DNA of 64,000 nt from Stutzerimonas stutzeri (GTDB lineage: Bacteria > Pseudomonadota > Gammaproteobacteria > Pseudomonadales > Pseudomonadaceae): NCBI RefSeq assembly GCF_000590475.1, contig NZ_CP007441.1:3106660-3170659 (forward strand), read 5' to 3'. The notes below the pieces were generated by a model. It searched no databases and was not told the DNA's origin. It was given only the letters and a program-made list of their open reading frames with translations. Each line of letters begins with the position of its first letter. Position 1 is the first letter of the stretch. Position numbers and translations under genes: made by a program. Positions 25,833-33,804 of the stretch are shown one piece after another.

Positions 25833-26663
25833 CTAGCCGCAGGAAGATGAACGCTCGGCTTTCTTGGCCTCGCCCCAAAGCGCGTCGAGTGTTTCCAGAT
25901 CGCAATTCTCAATGGCACGACCGCTGTCTCGCAAGGCTTGCTCGATAAAGCGGAAGCGGCGCTCGAACTTGCGATTGGCCGCACGCAAGGCGTTCTCCGG
26001 ATCGACTTTCAGGTGCCGCGCCAGATTCACCGTGACGAACAGCAGATCGCCAATCTCCTCGGCGATCGCCTCGGGATCGTTCTCGCTCATGGCTTCGAGC
26101 ACTTCGTCCAGCTCCTCGCGTACCTTGTCCACCACTGGCAGCGCATCCGGCCAATCGAAGCCGACCTGGGCGGTACGCTTCTGCAACTTGGCGGCACGGC
26201 TCAAGGCGGGCAGCGCGCTCGGCACATCGTCGAGTAGCGACAATTGCTCCGGCGCGGCGGATCTCTCCGCGCGCTCCTCGGCCTTGATCGCTTCCCAGCG
26301 CTGCTTGATCTGCGCCTCGTCGAGGCGGGGCAGCTCGGGTGAACCATAAAGATCACCGTCAGGAAATACGTGCGGGTGTCGACGCAACAGTTTGCGGGTG
26401 ATCCCGTCGACCACCGCATCGAACTCGAAACGCCCTTCTTCTTTCGCCAGCTGGCTGTAGTAGACGACCTGAAACAGCAGGTCACCGAGCTCGCCCGGCA
26501 AATGCTCGAAGTCACCGCTCTCGATGGCATCCGCCACCTCGTAGGCCTCTTCGAGGGTGTGCGGCACGATGCTGGCGTAGTCCTGCTGCAAGTCCCACGG
26601 GCAGCCGTGCTGCGGATCGCGCAGCCGGGCCATCAGGTGCAACAGGTCGGTGAGTTGGTACAT
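25833..26663 (-). CDS. mazG: nucleoside triphosphate pyrophosphohydrolase MazG
   Basis: This 276-aa protein has two MazG domains in tandem. The first has CPWDLQQDYASIVPHTLEEAYE with the EExxE metal motif; the second lies in the DPEAIAEEIGDLLFVTVNLARH region. It hydrolyses NTPs to NMP and PPi, and in E. coli it is linked to ppGpp levels. The start at 26663 is set by GAGGAAT; the longer frame runs through an intergenic repeat. It is downstream of relA on the same strand, the conserved Pseudomonas order. Confidence 0.96.
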   Translation of the reverse strand: MYQLTDLLHLMARLRDPQHGCPWDLQQDYASIVPHTLEEAYEVADAIESGDFEHLPGELGDLLFQVVYYSQLAKEEGRFEFDAVVDGITRKLLRRHPHVFPDGDLYGSPELPRLDEAQIKQRWEAIKAEERAERSAAPEQLSLLDDVPSALPALSRAAKLQKRTAQVGFDWPDALPVVDKVREELDEVLEAMSENDPEAIAEEIGDLLFVTVNLARHLKVDPENALRAANRKFERRFRFIEQALRDSGRAIENCDLETLDALWGEAKKAERSSSCG

Positions 26664-27091
26664 GAGATTCCTCGGTGAAAGCCTGAGAGTGAAGCTGAGC
26701 CCATTGTAGGGTGGATGACGCTTCATCCATCCACCGCGCACAGTCCCATAATGATTCAGTTCGGCCCCGACATCGTCATGGTGGATGTGAAAAGCGACAT
26801 CCACCCTACGGCGTTACGAGCTGTTCCTGCGACCGTCTGGCCCCGAGCGCAGCAGCTCGGTACATCAACCTGTCCGTCGCGAGCGAAGGCCAGACAAGGC
26901 GCAAGCTTGCTGAAAAAGCGGAGTTGGCTGTTGCCTCCGATCCACCTCATTCATACGTCCGGCCCCGAGCGTCGCGAGCGAAGAGCTGGCTAGGCGAAGC
27001 CCAACCGAAAAAACGGAGTTGGCTTTTGCCAATGAGCATTTTTCGGTTGGGCTTCAACAACGCCAGATCGAGCGCAGCAGCTCGGAGCAGG
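26664..27091. repeat. repeat-filled relA-mazG intergenic region
   Basis: This 428-bp gene-free stretch is made of repeats. It holds two gtggat-type hairpins (26706-26737, 26779-26813). It also holds two diverged copies of a segment that runs from GGCCCCGAGC to CGGAGTTGGC (about 26850-26937 and 26960-27030). The second copy lies inside a 17-bp perfect inverted repeat (26996-27012 and 27039-27055). No credible gene is present; the open frames here translate repeat sequence. Confidence 0.7.
26996..27055. terminator. long inverted repeat, possible relA terminator
   Basis: Arms of 17 bp (GAAGCCCAACCGAAAAA and its complement) enclose a 26-nt loop that itself holds TTGGC-TTTT-GCCAA. On the minus strand, downstream of relA, the inner hairpin is followed by CTCCG and a run of six T. 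It could therefore act as a rho-independent terminator. It could equally be a small non-autonomous element. Confidence 0.5.
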
Positions 27092-29338
27092 TCAGGAGGT
27101 ACGCTGGCGCTTCGCCTCGATGATATTGGGCAGCTGCGAAATGCGGCTGAGCAACCGACCCAGCGCGCCCAACCCCGGAATTTCGATAGTCAGCGTCATC
27201 TGCGCCGTGCTGTCTTCCTTGTTCGAGCGAGTGTTGACGGCGAGCACGTTGATCCGCTCGTTGAGCAGAATCTGCGAAACATCCCGCAGCAGGCCAGAAC
27301 GGTCGTAAGCACGAATGATGATGTCGACCGGGTAGGTTTTCTCCGGGATCGGGCCCCAGCTGACCTGAATGATCCGCTCCGGCTCTCGCCCGGCCAGTTG
27401 CAGCACCGAGGCGCAATCCTGGCGGTGGATGCTGACACCACGGCCCAGCGTGATATAGCCGACGATGGGGTCGCCCGGCAGCGGCTGGCAGCAGCCGGCC
27501 ATCTGCGTGAGCAGGTTGCCGACGCCCTGGATCTGTACATCGCCCCGCTTGCCCGGGCGGGTACTGGTGGGGCGCCGAGGAATCAGTTCGAGCTGGTCGG
27601 CGACGTGGCCATCCGGCTCCACCAGTTGCTGCGCATGATTGACCAATTGGGACAGACGCAGATCGCCAGCACCGAGCGCCGCGAACATGTCCTCGGCGGT
27701 CTTCAGGTTGGCTTTTTCGGCCAGCTTGTCGAAGTCCACCGGGGGTAGATCCAGGCGTCCCAGCTCACGCTCGAGCAGCGCCTTGCCGGCCGCGACGTTC
27801 TGATCACGGGCCTGCAACTTGAACCAGTGGACGATCTTCGCCCTCGAGCGCGAAGTAGTGATATAGCCCAGGTTCGGGTTCAGCCAGTCACGACTCGGCG
27901 AGCCGTGCTTGCTGGTGATGATTTCGACCTGCTCGCCGGTTTGCAGGCTGTAGGTCAGCGGTACGATGCGCCCATTAATTTTGGCGCCACGGCAGTTATG
28001 GCCGATCTCCGTGTGCACGCGGTAAGCGAAATCCAGCGGGGTTGCGCCTTTGGGCAGGTCGATGGCATGGCCGTCCGGGGTGAACACATAGACCCGGTCC
28101 GGCTCGATATCCACGCGCAACTGATCGGCCAGACCGCCGATGTCGCCCAGTTCCTCGTGCCACTCGAGCACCTGACGCAACCAGGAAATTTTCTCTTCGT
28201 AGTGGTTGGAGCCGGAATTGACGTCCGTACCCTTGTAGCGCCAGTGCGCACAGACGCCCAGTTCGGCTTCCTCGTGCATGGCCTGGGTACGGATCTGCAC
28301 CTCCAGCACCTTGCCTTCCGGGCCAAGTACGGCGGTGTGCAGCGAACGGTAGCCATTTTCCTTCGGGTTGGCGATGTAGTCGTCGAACTCCTTGGGAATA
28401 TGCCGCCACAGGGTGTGCACGATACCCAGCGCGGTGTAGCAGTCACGGACTTCCGGCACCAACACCCGAACGGCGCGAACGTCGTAGATCTGGCTGAACT
28501 GCAGGCCCTTCTTCTGCATCTTCCGCCAGATTGAATAGATATGTTTGGCGCGCCCGTCGATTTCGGGGTGGATGCCAGTGGCGGTCAGCTCATTCTTGAG
28601 TTGCTGAACGACGTTCTGGATGTACTGCTCGCGATCCAGCCGGCGCTCATGCAGCAGCTGGGCGATCTGCTTGTATTGCTCGGGCTCGAGATAGCGGAAG
28701 GACAGGTCCTCCAGCTCCCACTTGATATGACCGATGCCCAGGCGATGCGCCAGCGGTGCATAGATATCGAAGACTTCGCGGGCGACGCGGTGACGTTTGT
28801 CATCGTCGGCATTCTTTACCGCGCGGATGGCACAGGTGCGCTCGGCCAGCTTGATCAACGCGACGCGAACGTCATCGACCATGGCCACCAGCATCTTGCG
28901 CAGGTTTTCCACCTGGGTCTGGGTTCCCAACACCAGCGATTCGCGCGGGTTGAGGCTGGCGCTGATGGCAGCCATGCGCAGCACGCCTTCGATCAGCTTG
29001 GCCACCACCGGGCCGAACTTCTGATGCACTTCCGCCAGTTGAATCTTGCCCTCGCGTACACCGCGGTAGATCACCGCGGCCACAAGACTGTCCTGGTCGA
29101 GCTTGAGGTCGGCGAGTATCTCGGCAATCTCGAGGCCGGTCTGGTAACTGGAGGTGCCTTCGCTCCACAGATTCTGTGCCGCGTTGGCCTGCTGCTCGGC
29201 CGCTCGGGCGAACTCGCAGGCTTGCTTGAGTGCGTCGCGGTCGAGTGCCGGGTCCATCCCCAACACATGATCGAGCCAGCCATCGAGGTTGATACTGCCG
29301 TCGGTGTTGATCGGCTGAAGCGCTCTGACCTGGACCAT
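27092..29338 (-). CDS. relA: (p)ppGpp synthetase RelA
   Basis: This 748-aa ribosome-associated GTP pyrophosphokinase makes ppGpp on amino-acid starvation. Domains in order: a degenerate hydrolase region lacking a catalytic HD pair (about 50-200), the synthetase domain with GYRSLHTAV, TGS (IDLPKGATPLDFAYRVH), helical and CC domains with CCQPLPGD, and a C-terminal ACT domain. The missing HD motif marks RelA rather than SpoT. Start follows GGGGAAG. It lies between rlmD and mazG. Confidence 0.97.
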   Translation of the reverse strand: MVQVRALQPINTDGSINLDGWLDHVLGMDPALDRDALKQACEFARAAEQQANAAQNLWSEGTSSYQTGLEIAEILADLKLDQDSLVAAVIYRGVREGKIQLAEVHQKFGPVVAKLIEGVLRMAAISASLNPRESLVLGTQTQVENLRKMLVAMVDDVRVALIKLAERTCAIRAVKNADDDKRHRVAREVFDIYAPLAHRLGIGHIKWELEDLSFRYLEPEQYKQIAQLLHERRLDREQYIQNVVQQLKNELTATGIHPEIDGRAKHIYSIWRKMQKKGLQFSQIYDVRAVRVLVPEVRDCYTALGIVHTLWRHIPKEFDDYIANPKENGYRSLHTAVLGPEGKVLEVQIRTQAMHEEAELGVCAHWRYKGTDVNSGSNHYEEKISWLRQVLEWHEELGDIGGLADQLRVDIEPDRVYVFTPDGHAIDLPKGATPLDFAYRVHTEIGHNCRGAKINGRIVPLTYSLQTGEQVEIITSKHGSPSRDWLNPNLGYITTSRSRAKIVHWFKLQARDQNVAAGKALLERELGRLDLPPVDFDKLAEKANLKTAEDMFAALGAGDLRLSQLVNHAQQLVEPDGHVADQLELIPRRPTSTRPGKRGDVQIQGVGNLLTQMAGCCQPLPGDPIVGYITLGRGVSIHRQDCASVLQLAGREPERIIQVSWGPIPEKTYPVDIIIRAYDRSGLLRDVSQILLNERINVLAVNTRSNKEDSTAQMTLTIEIPGLGALGRLLSRISQLPNIIEAKRQRTS

Positions 29339-29437
29339 CTATCTACTTCCCCTACGCAGTCTCTGCGTCGAATACGCCGACTTTCTGGGAGTCGGTCGGT
29401 TGAACCACAGGCCGTTTGCCTGTCAAAAAATCCGCTG

Positions 29438-30793
29438 TTATGCCGGTCGCTCGAACAATGCCATGGCCTCGACGTGTGCGGTTTGCGGGAACATGTCCAG
29501 CACGCCGGCCCGCTTGAGCCGATAACCCTGGCCAATCAACTCGGCGGCATCGCGCGCCAGCGTCGCAGGGTTGCATGAAACATAGACCACACGCCTTGCG
29601 CCTAAAGTCGTCATCTGCCGCACCATTTCTAACGCGCCGTCACGCGGCGGGTCGAGCAGCACCGCGGCGAAGCCGCCTTTAGCCCACGGCGCCTCGATAA
29701 GCGGCTTCGACAGGTCCGCTTGATAAAAGTGCATACCGCTCAGCCCGTTGTGCTCCGCATTGGTGCGGGCGCGCCCGACCATCTCCTCGACGCCCTCCAC
29801 CCCGACCACCTGCGCCCCATTACGCGCCAGCGGCAATGCGAAGTTACCCAGTCCACAGAACAGATCCAGCACCCGTTCGCCTGCTTCCGGTGCCAGCCAC
29901 TCCAGTGCCTGCGCCACCATCGCCTCGTTCACCGGCGCGTTGACCTGGACGAAGTCGCCGGGCCGCCAGGCCAGTTCCAGATCCCACGCCGGCAACCTGT
30001 AGCCCAGGGCATAGGCGGAGTCCAACGGCTGTGGCGCACCCTCGCCCTGCAGCCAGAGCTGTACGTTCTGTTCCTGAGCGAAGCTTCTCAGACGCTGCAG
30101 ATCCGCTTCGGCCAGCGCGACCGTGTGGCGCACCAGCACGGCTTCGGCGGTGCCGCTGAACAACTCCACATGGCCGATCGCCTGCGGCTTGTCCAGCGCA
30201 TGCAACACGGCCAGCAACGCCGGCAACAGCGTCTGCAAGGGCTGTACCAGCACCAGGCATTCATGAATGGCGACGATATTCTGGCTGGCGCTGGCACGGA
30301 AACCCACGTCCAGCCGCCGGGCCTTGTTGTCCCAGCGCACCGCCAGCCTGGCGCGCCGGCGATAACCGAACTCGGGACCGCTCAGCGGCGCTGCCCACTG
30401 CTGCGGTTCAATGCCGGCCAGCCGCGACAATTGCTCAGCGAGGCTGCGCTGCTTGAGCGCCAGCTGATCGGCCGCTGGCAGATGTTGCAAGTTGCAGCCA
30501 CCGCACACACGCGCATGAACACAAGGCTCGATGCGGCGCTGCGCACTGGCGGTCAGCACCCGTTCGCTGCGCGCCTCGACGATCTGGCTGCGTGCCGTCA
30601 GGACACGCGCCTCGATATCTTCGCCAGGCAAGGCGCCGTCGACGAACCAGGTGCGGCCGTCGACGAAGGCAATACCGCGGCCGTCATTGGCCAGCCTTTG
30701 CACGCTCAACTGCTGCTTCTTGCCAGTCGGAATCTGCGGCTTCTTCTCTCCACCGCTGGGCTGGAAGCGCAAGCCGCCACCGCGTTTGGCCAT
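29438..30793 (-). CDS. rlmD: 23S rRNA (uracil-1939-C5)-methyltransferase RlmD
   Basis: This 451-aa SAM-dependent RNA methyltransferase has an N-terminal TRAM domain (about 25-85), the Fe-S cysteines CVHARVCGGCNLQ, the SAM site LDLFCGLGNFALPLA and catalytic Cys in YVSCNPATLARD. It methylates U1939 of 23S rRNA. It is followed by relA on the same strand after a 99-bp gap, as in other pseudomonads. Confidence 0.97.
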   Translation of the reverse strand: MAKRGGGLRFQPSGGEKKPQIPTGKKQQLSVQRLANDGRGIAFVDGRTWFVDGALPGEDIEARVLTARSQIVEARSERVLTASAQRRIEPCVHARVCGGCNLQHLPAADQLALKQRSLAEQLSRLAGIEPQQWAAPLSGPEFGYRRRARLAVRWDNKARRLDVGFRASASQNIVAIHECLVLVQPLQTLLPALLAVLHALDKPQAIGHVELFSGTAEAVLVRHTVALAEADLQRLRSFAQEQNVQLWLQGEGAPQPLDSAYALGYRLPAWDLELAWRPGDFVQVNAPVNEAMVAQALEWLAPEAGERVLDLFCGLGNFALPLARNGAQVVGVEGVEEMVGRARTNAEHNGLSGMHFYQADLSKPLIEAPWAKGGFAAVLLDPPRDGALEMVRQMTTLGARRVVYVSCNPATLARDAAELIGQGYRLKRAGVLDMFPQTAHVEAMALFERPA

Positions 30794-30826
30794 CAGCAGG
30801 TTCCGCCTTGAATATGCATGAACGGG

Positions 30827-31729
30827 TCAGTTGGGTTCGTCATACACGCCCGTCGACAGGTAGCGGTCACCACGGTCGCAGATGATCGCGACGATCACCG
30901 CGTTCTCGACTTCCTTGGACAGCCGCAGCGCCGCCGCCACCGCGCCACCGGACGACACGCCGCAAAAGATGCCTTCCTCGCGCGCCAGGCGACGCATCAC
31001 CTGCTCAGCTTCTTCCTGGGCCAGGTCGACGATGCGGTCGACGCGCTCGGATTGATAGATCTTCGGCAGGTACTCCTGCGGCCAGCGGCGGATGCCGGGA
31101 ATCGATGCGCCTTCCATGGGTTGCAGGCCGATGATCTGGATCGCCGGGTTCTGCTCCTTGAGGTAGCGCGAAACACCCATGATGGTGCCGGTGGTACCCA
31201 TGGAGCTGACGAAGTGAGTGATACCGCCCTGGGTCTGCTGCCAGAGTTCGGGCCCGGTGCTGCTGTAATGCGCCTCGGGATTGTCGCCGTTGGCGAACTG
31301 ATCGAGTACCTTGCCGTGGCCTTCGGCGGCCATTTTCACGGCCAGGTCCCGGGCGCCTTCCATGCCTTCGTCCTTGCTCACCAGGATCAGCTCGGCGCCG
31401 TAGGCGGTCATCGCTGCCTTGCGTTCAGCGCTGGAGTTGTCAGGCATGATCAGGATGAACTTGTAGCCTTTGATGGCTGCCGCCATGGCCAGCGCGATGC
31501 CGGTATTGCCGGAAGTGGCCTCGATCAGGGTATCGCCGGGCTTGATATCGCCGCGCGCTTCGGCGCGCGCGATCATCGACAGCGCCGGGCGATCCTTCAC
31601 CGAGCCGGCGGGATTGTTGCCTTCGAGCTTGACCAGAATGGTGTTGCTGGTTTCGCCGGGCAGACGCTGCAGGCGAACCAGGGGCGTGTTGCCGACGCAA
31701 TCGGCGATGGTCGGGTACTGAATTGTCAT
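30827..31729 (-). CDS. cysM: cysteine synthase B CysM
   Basis: This 300-aa PLP enzyme makes cysteine from O-acetylserine and sulfide or thiosulfate. The PLP lysine is in NPAGSVKDRPAL; the substrate loop is EATSGNTGIALA and the phosphate loop GTTGTIMG. Length and the GIRRWPQEYLP segment fit CysM rather than CysK. The start at 31729 is taken because the upstream frame extension shows no family resemblance. It is 33 bp ahead of rlmD, so co-transcription is likely. Confidence 0.96.
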   Translation of the reverse strand: MTIQYPTIADCVGNTPLVRLQRLPGETSNTILVKLEGNNPAGSVKDRPALSMIARAEARGDIKPGDTLIEATSGNTGIALAMAAAIKGYKFILIMPDNSSAERKAAMTAYGAELILVSKDEGMEGARDLAVKMAAEGHGKVLDQFANGDNPEAHYSSTGPELWQQTQGGITHFVSSMGTTGTIMGVSRYLKEQNPAIQIIGLQPMEGASIPGIRRWPQEYLPKIYQSERVDRIVDLAQEEAEQVMRRLAREEGIFCGVSSGGAVAAALRLSKEVENAVIVAIICDRGDRYLSTGVYDEPN

Positions 31730-31950
31730 GGCGTCGATGGACCGAGCGGCATTTGGAAGGCGCACATGATACCGGCAACGACCGGACACGGGCAGACCGC
31801 TTGGCCTTGATCGCCGATCTTCCACAATCGAATCAGGCAGCGCCAACGGCTCGGCTGACGAAACGCAACGATCGGGCTTGGCAGATAGTTGTCAGTGGTC
31901 TAGGTCTATAAGCAGTACTTCTAACAGCGTCTTCCCATAAGGAACTCCTC

Positions 31951-33741
31951 ATGTCCGTCGGACCTGCCGCACTGGTCTTCACGTTTCTCCTTGCCAGCCT
32001 GACCGCCTGTACCACCCCGGACACCTCCAGTCAGACGCCGCCAGCACCGGAACGCGCCAGCGGTTACACCGCCAAGCCGGGCTGGGCCACGGAGCGCTTC
32101 GCCGTCGCCGCCGCCAACCCGCTGGCCACCGAGGCGGGCTACCGGATTCTCAAAGCCGGCGGCAGCGCGATGGATGCAGCCGTCGCCGTACAGATGGTGC
32201 TGAGCCTGGTCGAGCCGCAGTCCAGCGGGCTCGGTGGCGGCGCCTTTCTGCTGTATTGGGATGGCGCGAATGTGACGGCACTGGACGGGCGCGAAACCGC
32301 CCCGGCGGCAGTCGACGAAACGCTGTTCCTGAAGCCTGACGGCAAACCGATGGACTTCCAGCAGGCCGTAATCGGCGGCCGCTCGGTGGGCGTCCCGGGG
32401 ACTGTGAAGATGCTCGAACAGGCCCATCAGCAGTACGGCAAACTGCCCTGGCGGGAGCTGATGCAGCCGGCCATCCGTCTCGCCGAGGACGGTTTCGAAA
32501 TCAGCCCACGATTGTATGGGCTGCTCGAGAGCGATCCGGCGCTTCGCGACAACCCGCCGGCGGCCGCCTTCTATTACCAGCCCGATGGGTCGCCGTGGCC
32601 GGTGGGCCATCTTCTGCGCAACCCGGCCCTGGCGCAGCTCCTGCGTAACATCGCCGACGGTGGCAGCGATGCCTTCTACCGCGGCGCCAATGCCCAGGCA
32701 CTGGTCCGCCAGGTAAATGAACACTACAACGCGGGCGCCATGACCCTTAGCGATCTGGAGGTCTACAAGCCGCGTCAGCGCGATCCGCTTTGCAACCTCT
32801 GGCAGAAGCGTTATCAGGTTTGCGGCTTCCCACCGCCCTCGTCCGGACACATCACCCAGATGCAGATTCTCGGCATCCTGGAGCGCCTTTCGCCTTTACC
32901 GGCGCTGGACCAGGGTGTGCCGTCAGCCGAATTTCTGCACCAATACACCGAAGCGTCACGCCTGGCTTACGCCGACCGCGCCAAATATATCGCCGACCCC
33001 GATTTCGTGCCGGTACCCGGGCGGACCTGGAACAGCATGCTCGCGCCCAAATACCTCAAGGAGCGCGCTGAACTGATCAAGCCACGCAGCATGGGGACTG
33101 CCGAACCCGGTAATCCAGGCGAGATGCCCGTCGCCTTCGCCTCCCAGCCCACGCAGCCGGAATACGGCACCAGCCACATCAGCATCGTCGACGATCAGGG
33201 CAATGCGCTGGCGATGACCACGACCATCGAACAGGCCTTCGGCGCACGCCTGCTCAACGACGGCGGTACCGGTTTGCCCGGCGGTTACCTGCTGAACAAC
33301 GAACTCACCGACTTCTCCTTCGAGCCGCGCGATGCTCAGGGGCAGCCGATCGCCAACCGGGTCGAGCCGAACAAACGCCCCCGCTCGAGCATGAGTCCGA
33401 CCCTGGTGTTCAATGCCGCTGGCGACCAGTTGCTCGCCAGCGTCGGTTCGCCCGGTGGCGCGGCAATCATCCACTTCACGGCGAAGACCCTACTGGGCAT
33501 GTACGGCTGGGGGCTGGATGCACAGCGGGCAATCGATCTGCCGAACTTCGGCAGCTTCAACGGCCCGACCGTACTGGAAGCCGGACGCTTCCCGGCCAGC
33601 ACGGTGGAGTCGCTGAAAGCGCGTGGTCATCAGGTCAACGAGGTGGAGATGACCAGTGGGTTGCAGGCCATCCAGCGCACCGACAGCGGCTGGTTCGGCG
33701 GCGCCGACCCTCGTCGTGAAGGCGTGGTAATGGGCGAGTGA
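31951..33741 (+). CDS. ggt: gamma-glutamyltransferase, lipoprotein type
   Basis: This 596-aa gamma-glutamyltranspeptidase cleaves glutathione and related gamma-glutamyl compounds outside the cytoplasm. It is made as a precursor that self-cleaves before Thr407 in EYGTSHISIVDDQGNA. Other motifs are GLGGGAFLLYWD, GGRSVGVPG and the SSMSPT block. The N-terminus ends in a lipobox LTAC (Cys20), so it is probably lipid-anchored. AAGGAAC precedes the ATG. It lies between cysM and gacS, which are often closer together. Confidence 0.95.
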   Translation: MSVGPAALVFTFLLASLTACTTPDTSSQTPPAPERASGYTAKPGWATERFAVAAANPLATEAGYRILKAGGSAMDAAVAVQMVLSLVEPQSSGLGGGAFLLYWDGANVTALDGRETAPAAVDETLFLKPDGKPMDFQQAVIGGRSVGVPGTVKMLEQAHQQYGKLPWRELMQPAIRLAEDGFEISPRLYGLLESDPALRDNPPAAAFYYQPDGSPWPVGHLLRNPALAQLLRNIADGGSDAFYRGANAQALVRQVNEHYNAGAMTLSDLEVYKPRQRDPLCNLWQKRYQVCGFPPPSSGHITQMQILGILERLSPLPALDQGVPSAEFLHQYTEASRLAYADRAKYIADPDFVPVPGRTWNSMLAPKYLKERAELIKPRSMGTAEPGNPGEMPVAFASQPTQPEYGTSHISIVDDQGNALAMTTTIEQAFGARLLNDGGTGLPGGYLLNNELTDFSFEPRDAQGQPIANRVEPNKRPRSSMSPTLVFNAAGDQLLASVGSPGGAAIIHFTAKTLLGMYGWGLDAQRAIDLPNFGSFNGPTVLEAGRFPASTVESLKARGHQVNEVEMTSGLQAIQRTDSGWFGGADPRREGVVMGE

Positions 33742-33756
33742 AGGTCGCTACCGAGA

Positions 33757-33788
33757 TCAGCCGCCGCGAATCCGACCGCGGCGGCTGA
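33757..33788. terminator. convergent hairpin between ggt and gacS
   Basis: Perfect 12-bp arms (TCAGCCGCCGCG and its complement) with an 8-nt loop lie between two converging genes, 16 bp after the ggt stop. There is no clear T-run on either side. It is a strong structure that may stop or stabilise transcripts from both directions. Confidence 0.55.
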
Positions 33789-33804
33789 CGGATCGAAACG
33801 CTCG

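Noticed and set aside
27039..27055. attC-like integron site at the relA inverted repeat
   Set aside because: No integrase or cassette array is present, and the expected core-site sequences could not be identified by eye.
26711..27748. Frames between mazG and relA running into relA antisense
   Set aside because: They translate the palindromic repeats (VDVKSDIHP pattern) and relA antisense text.
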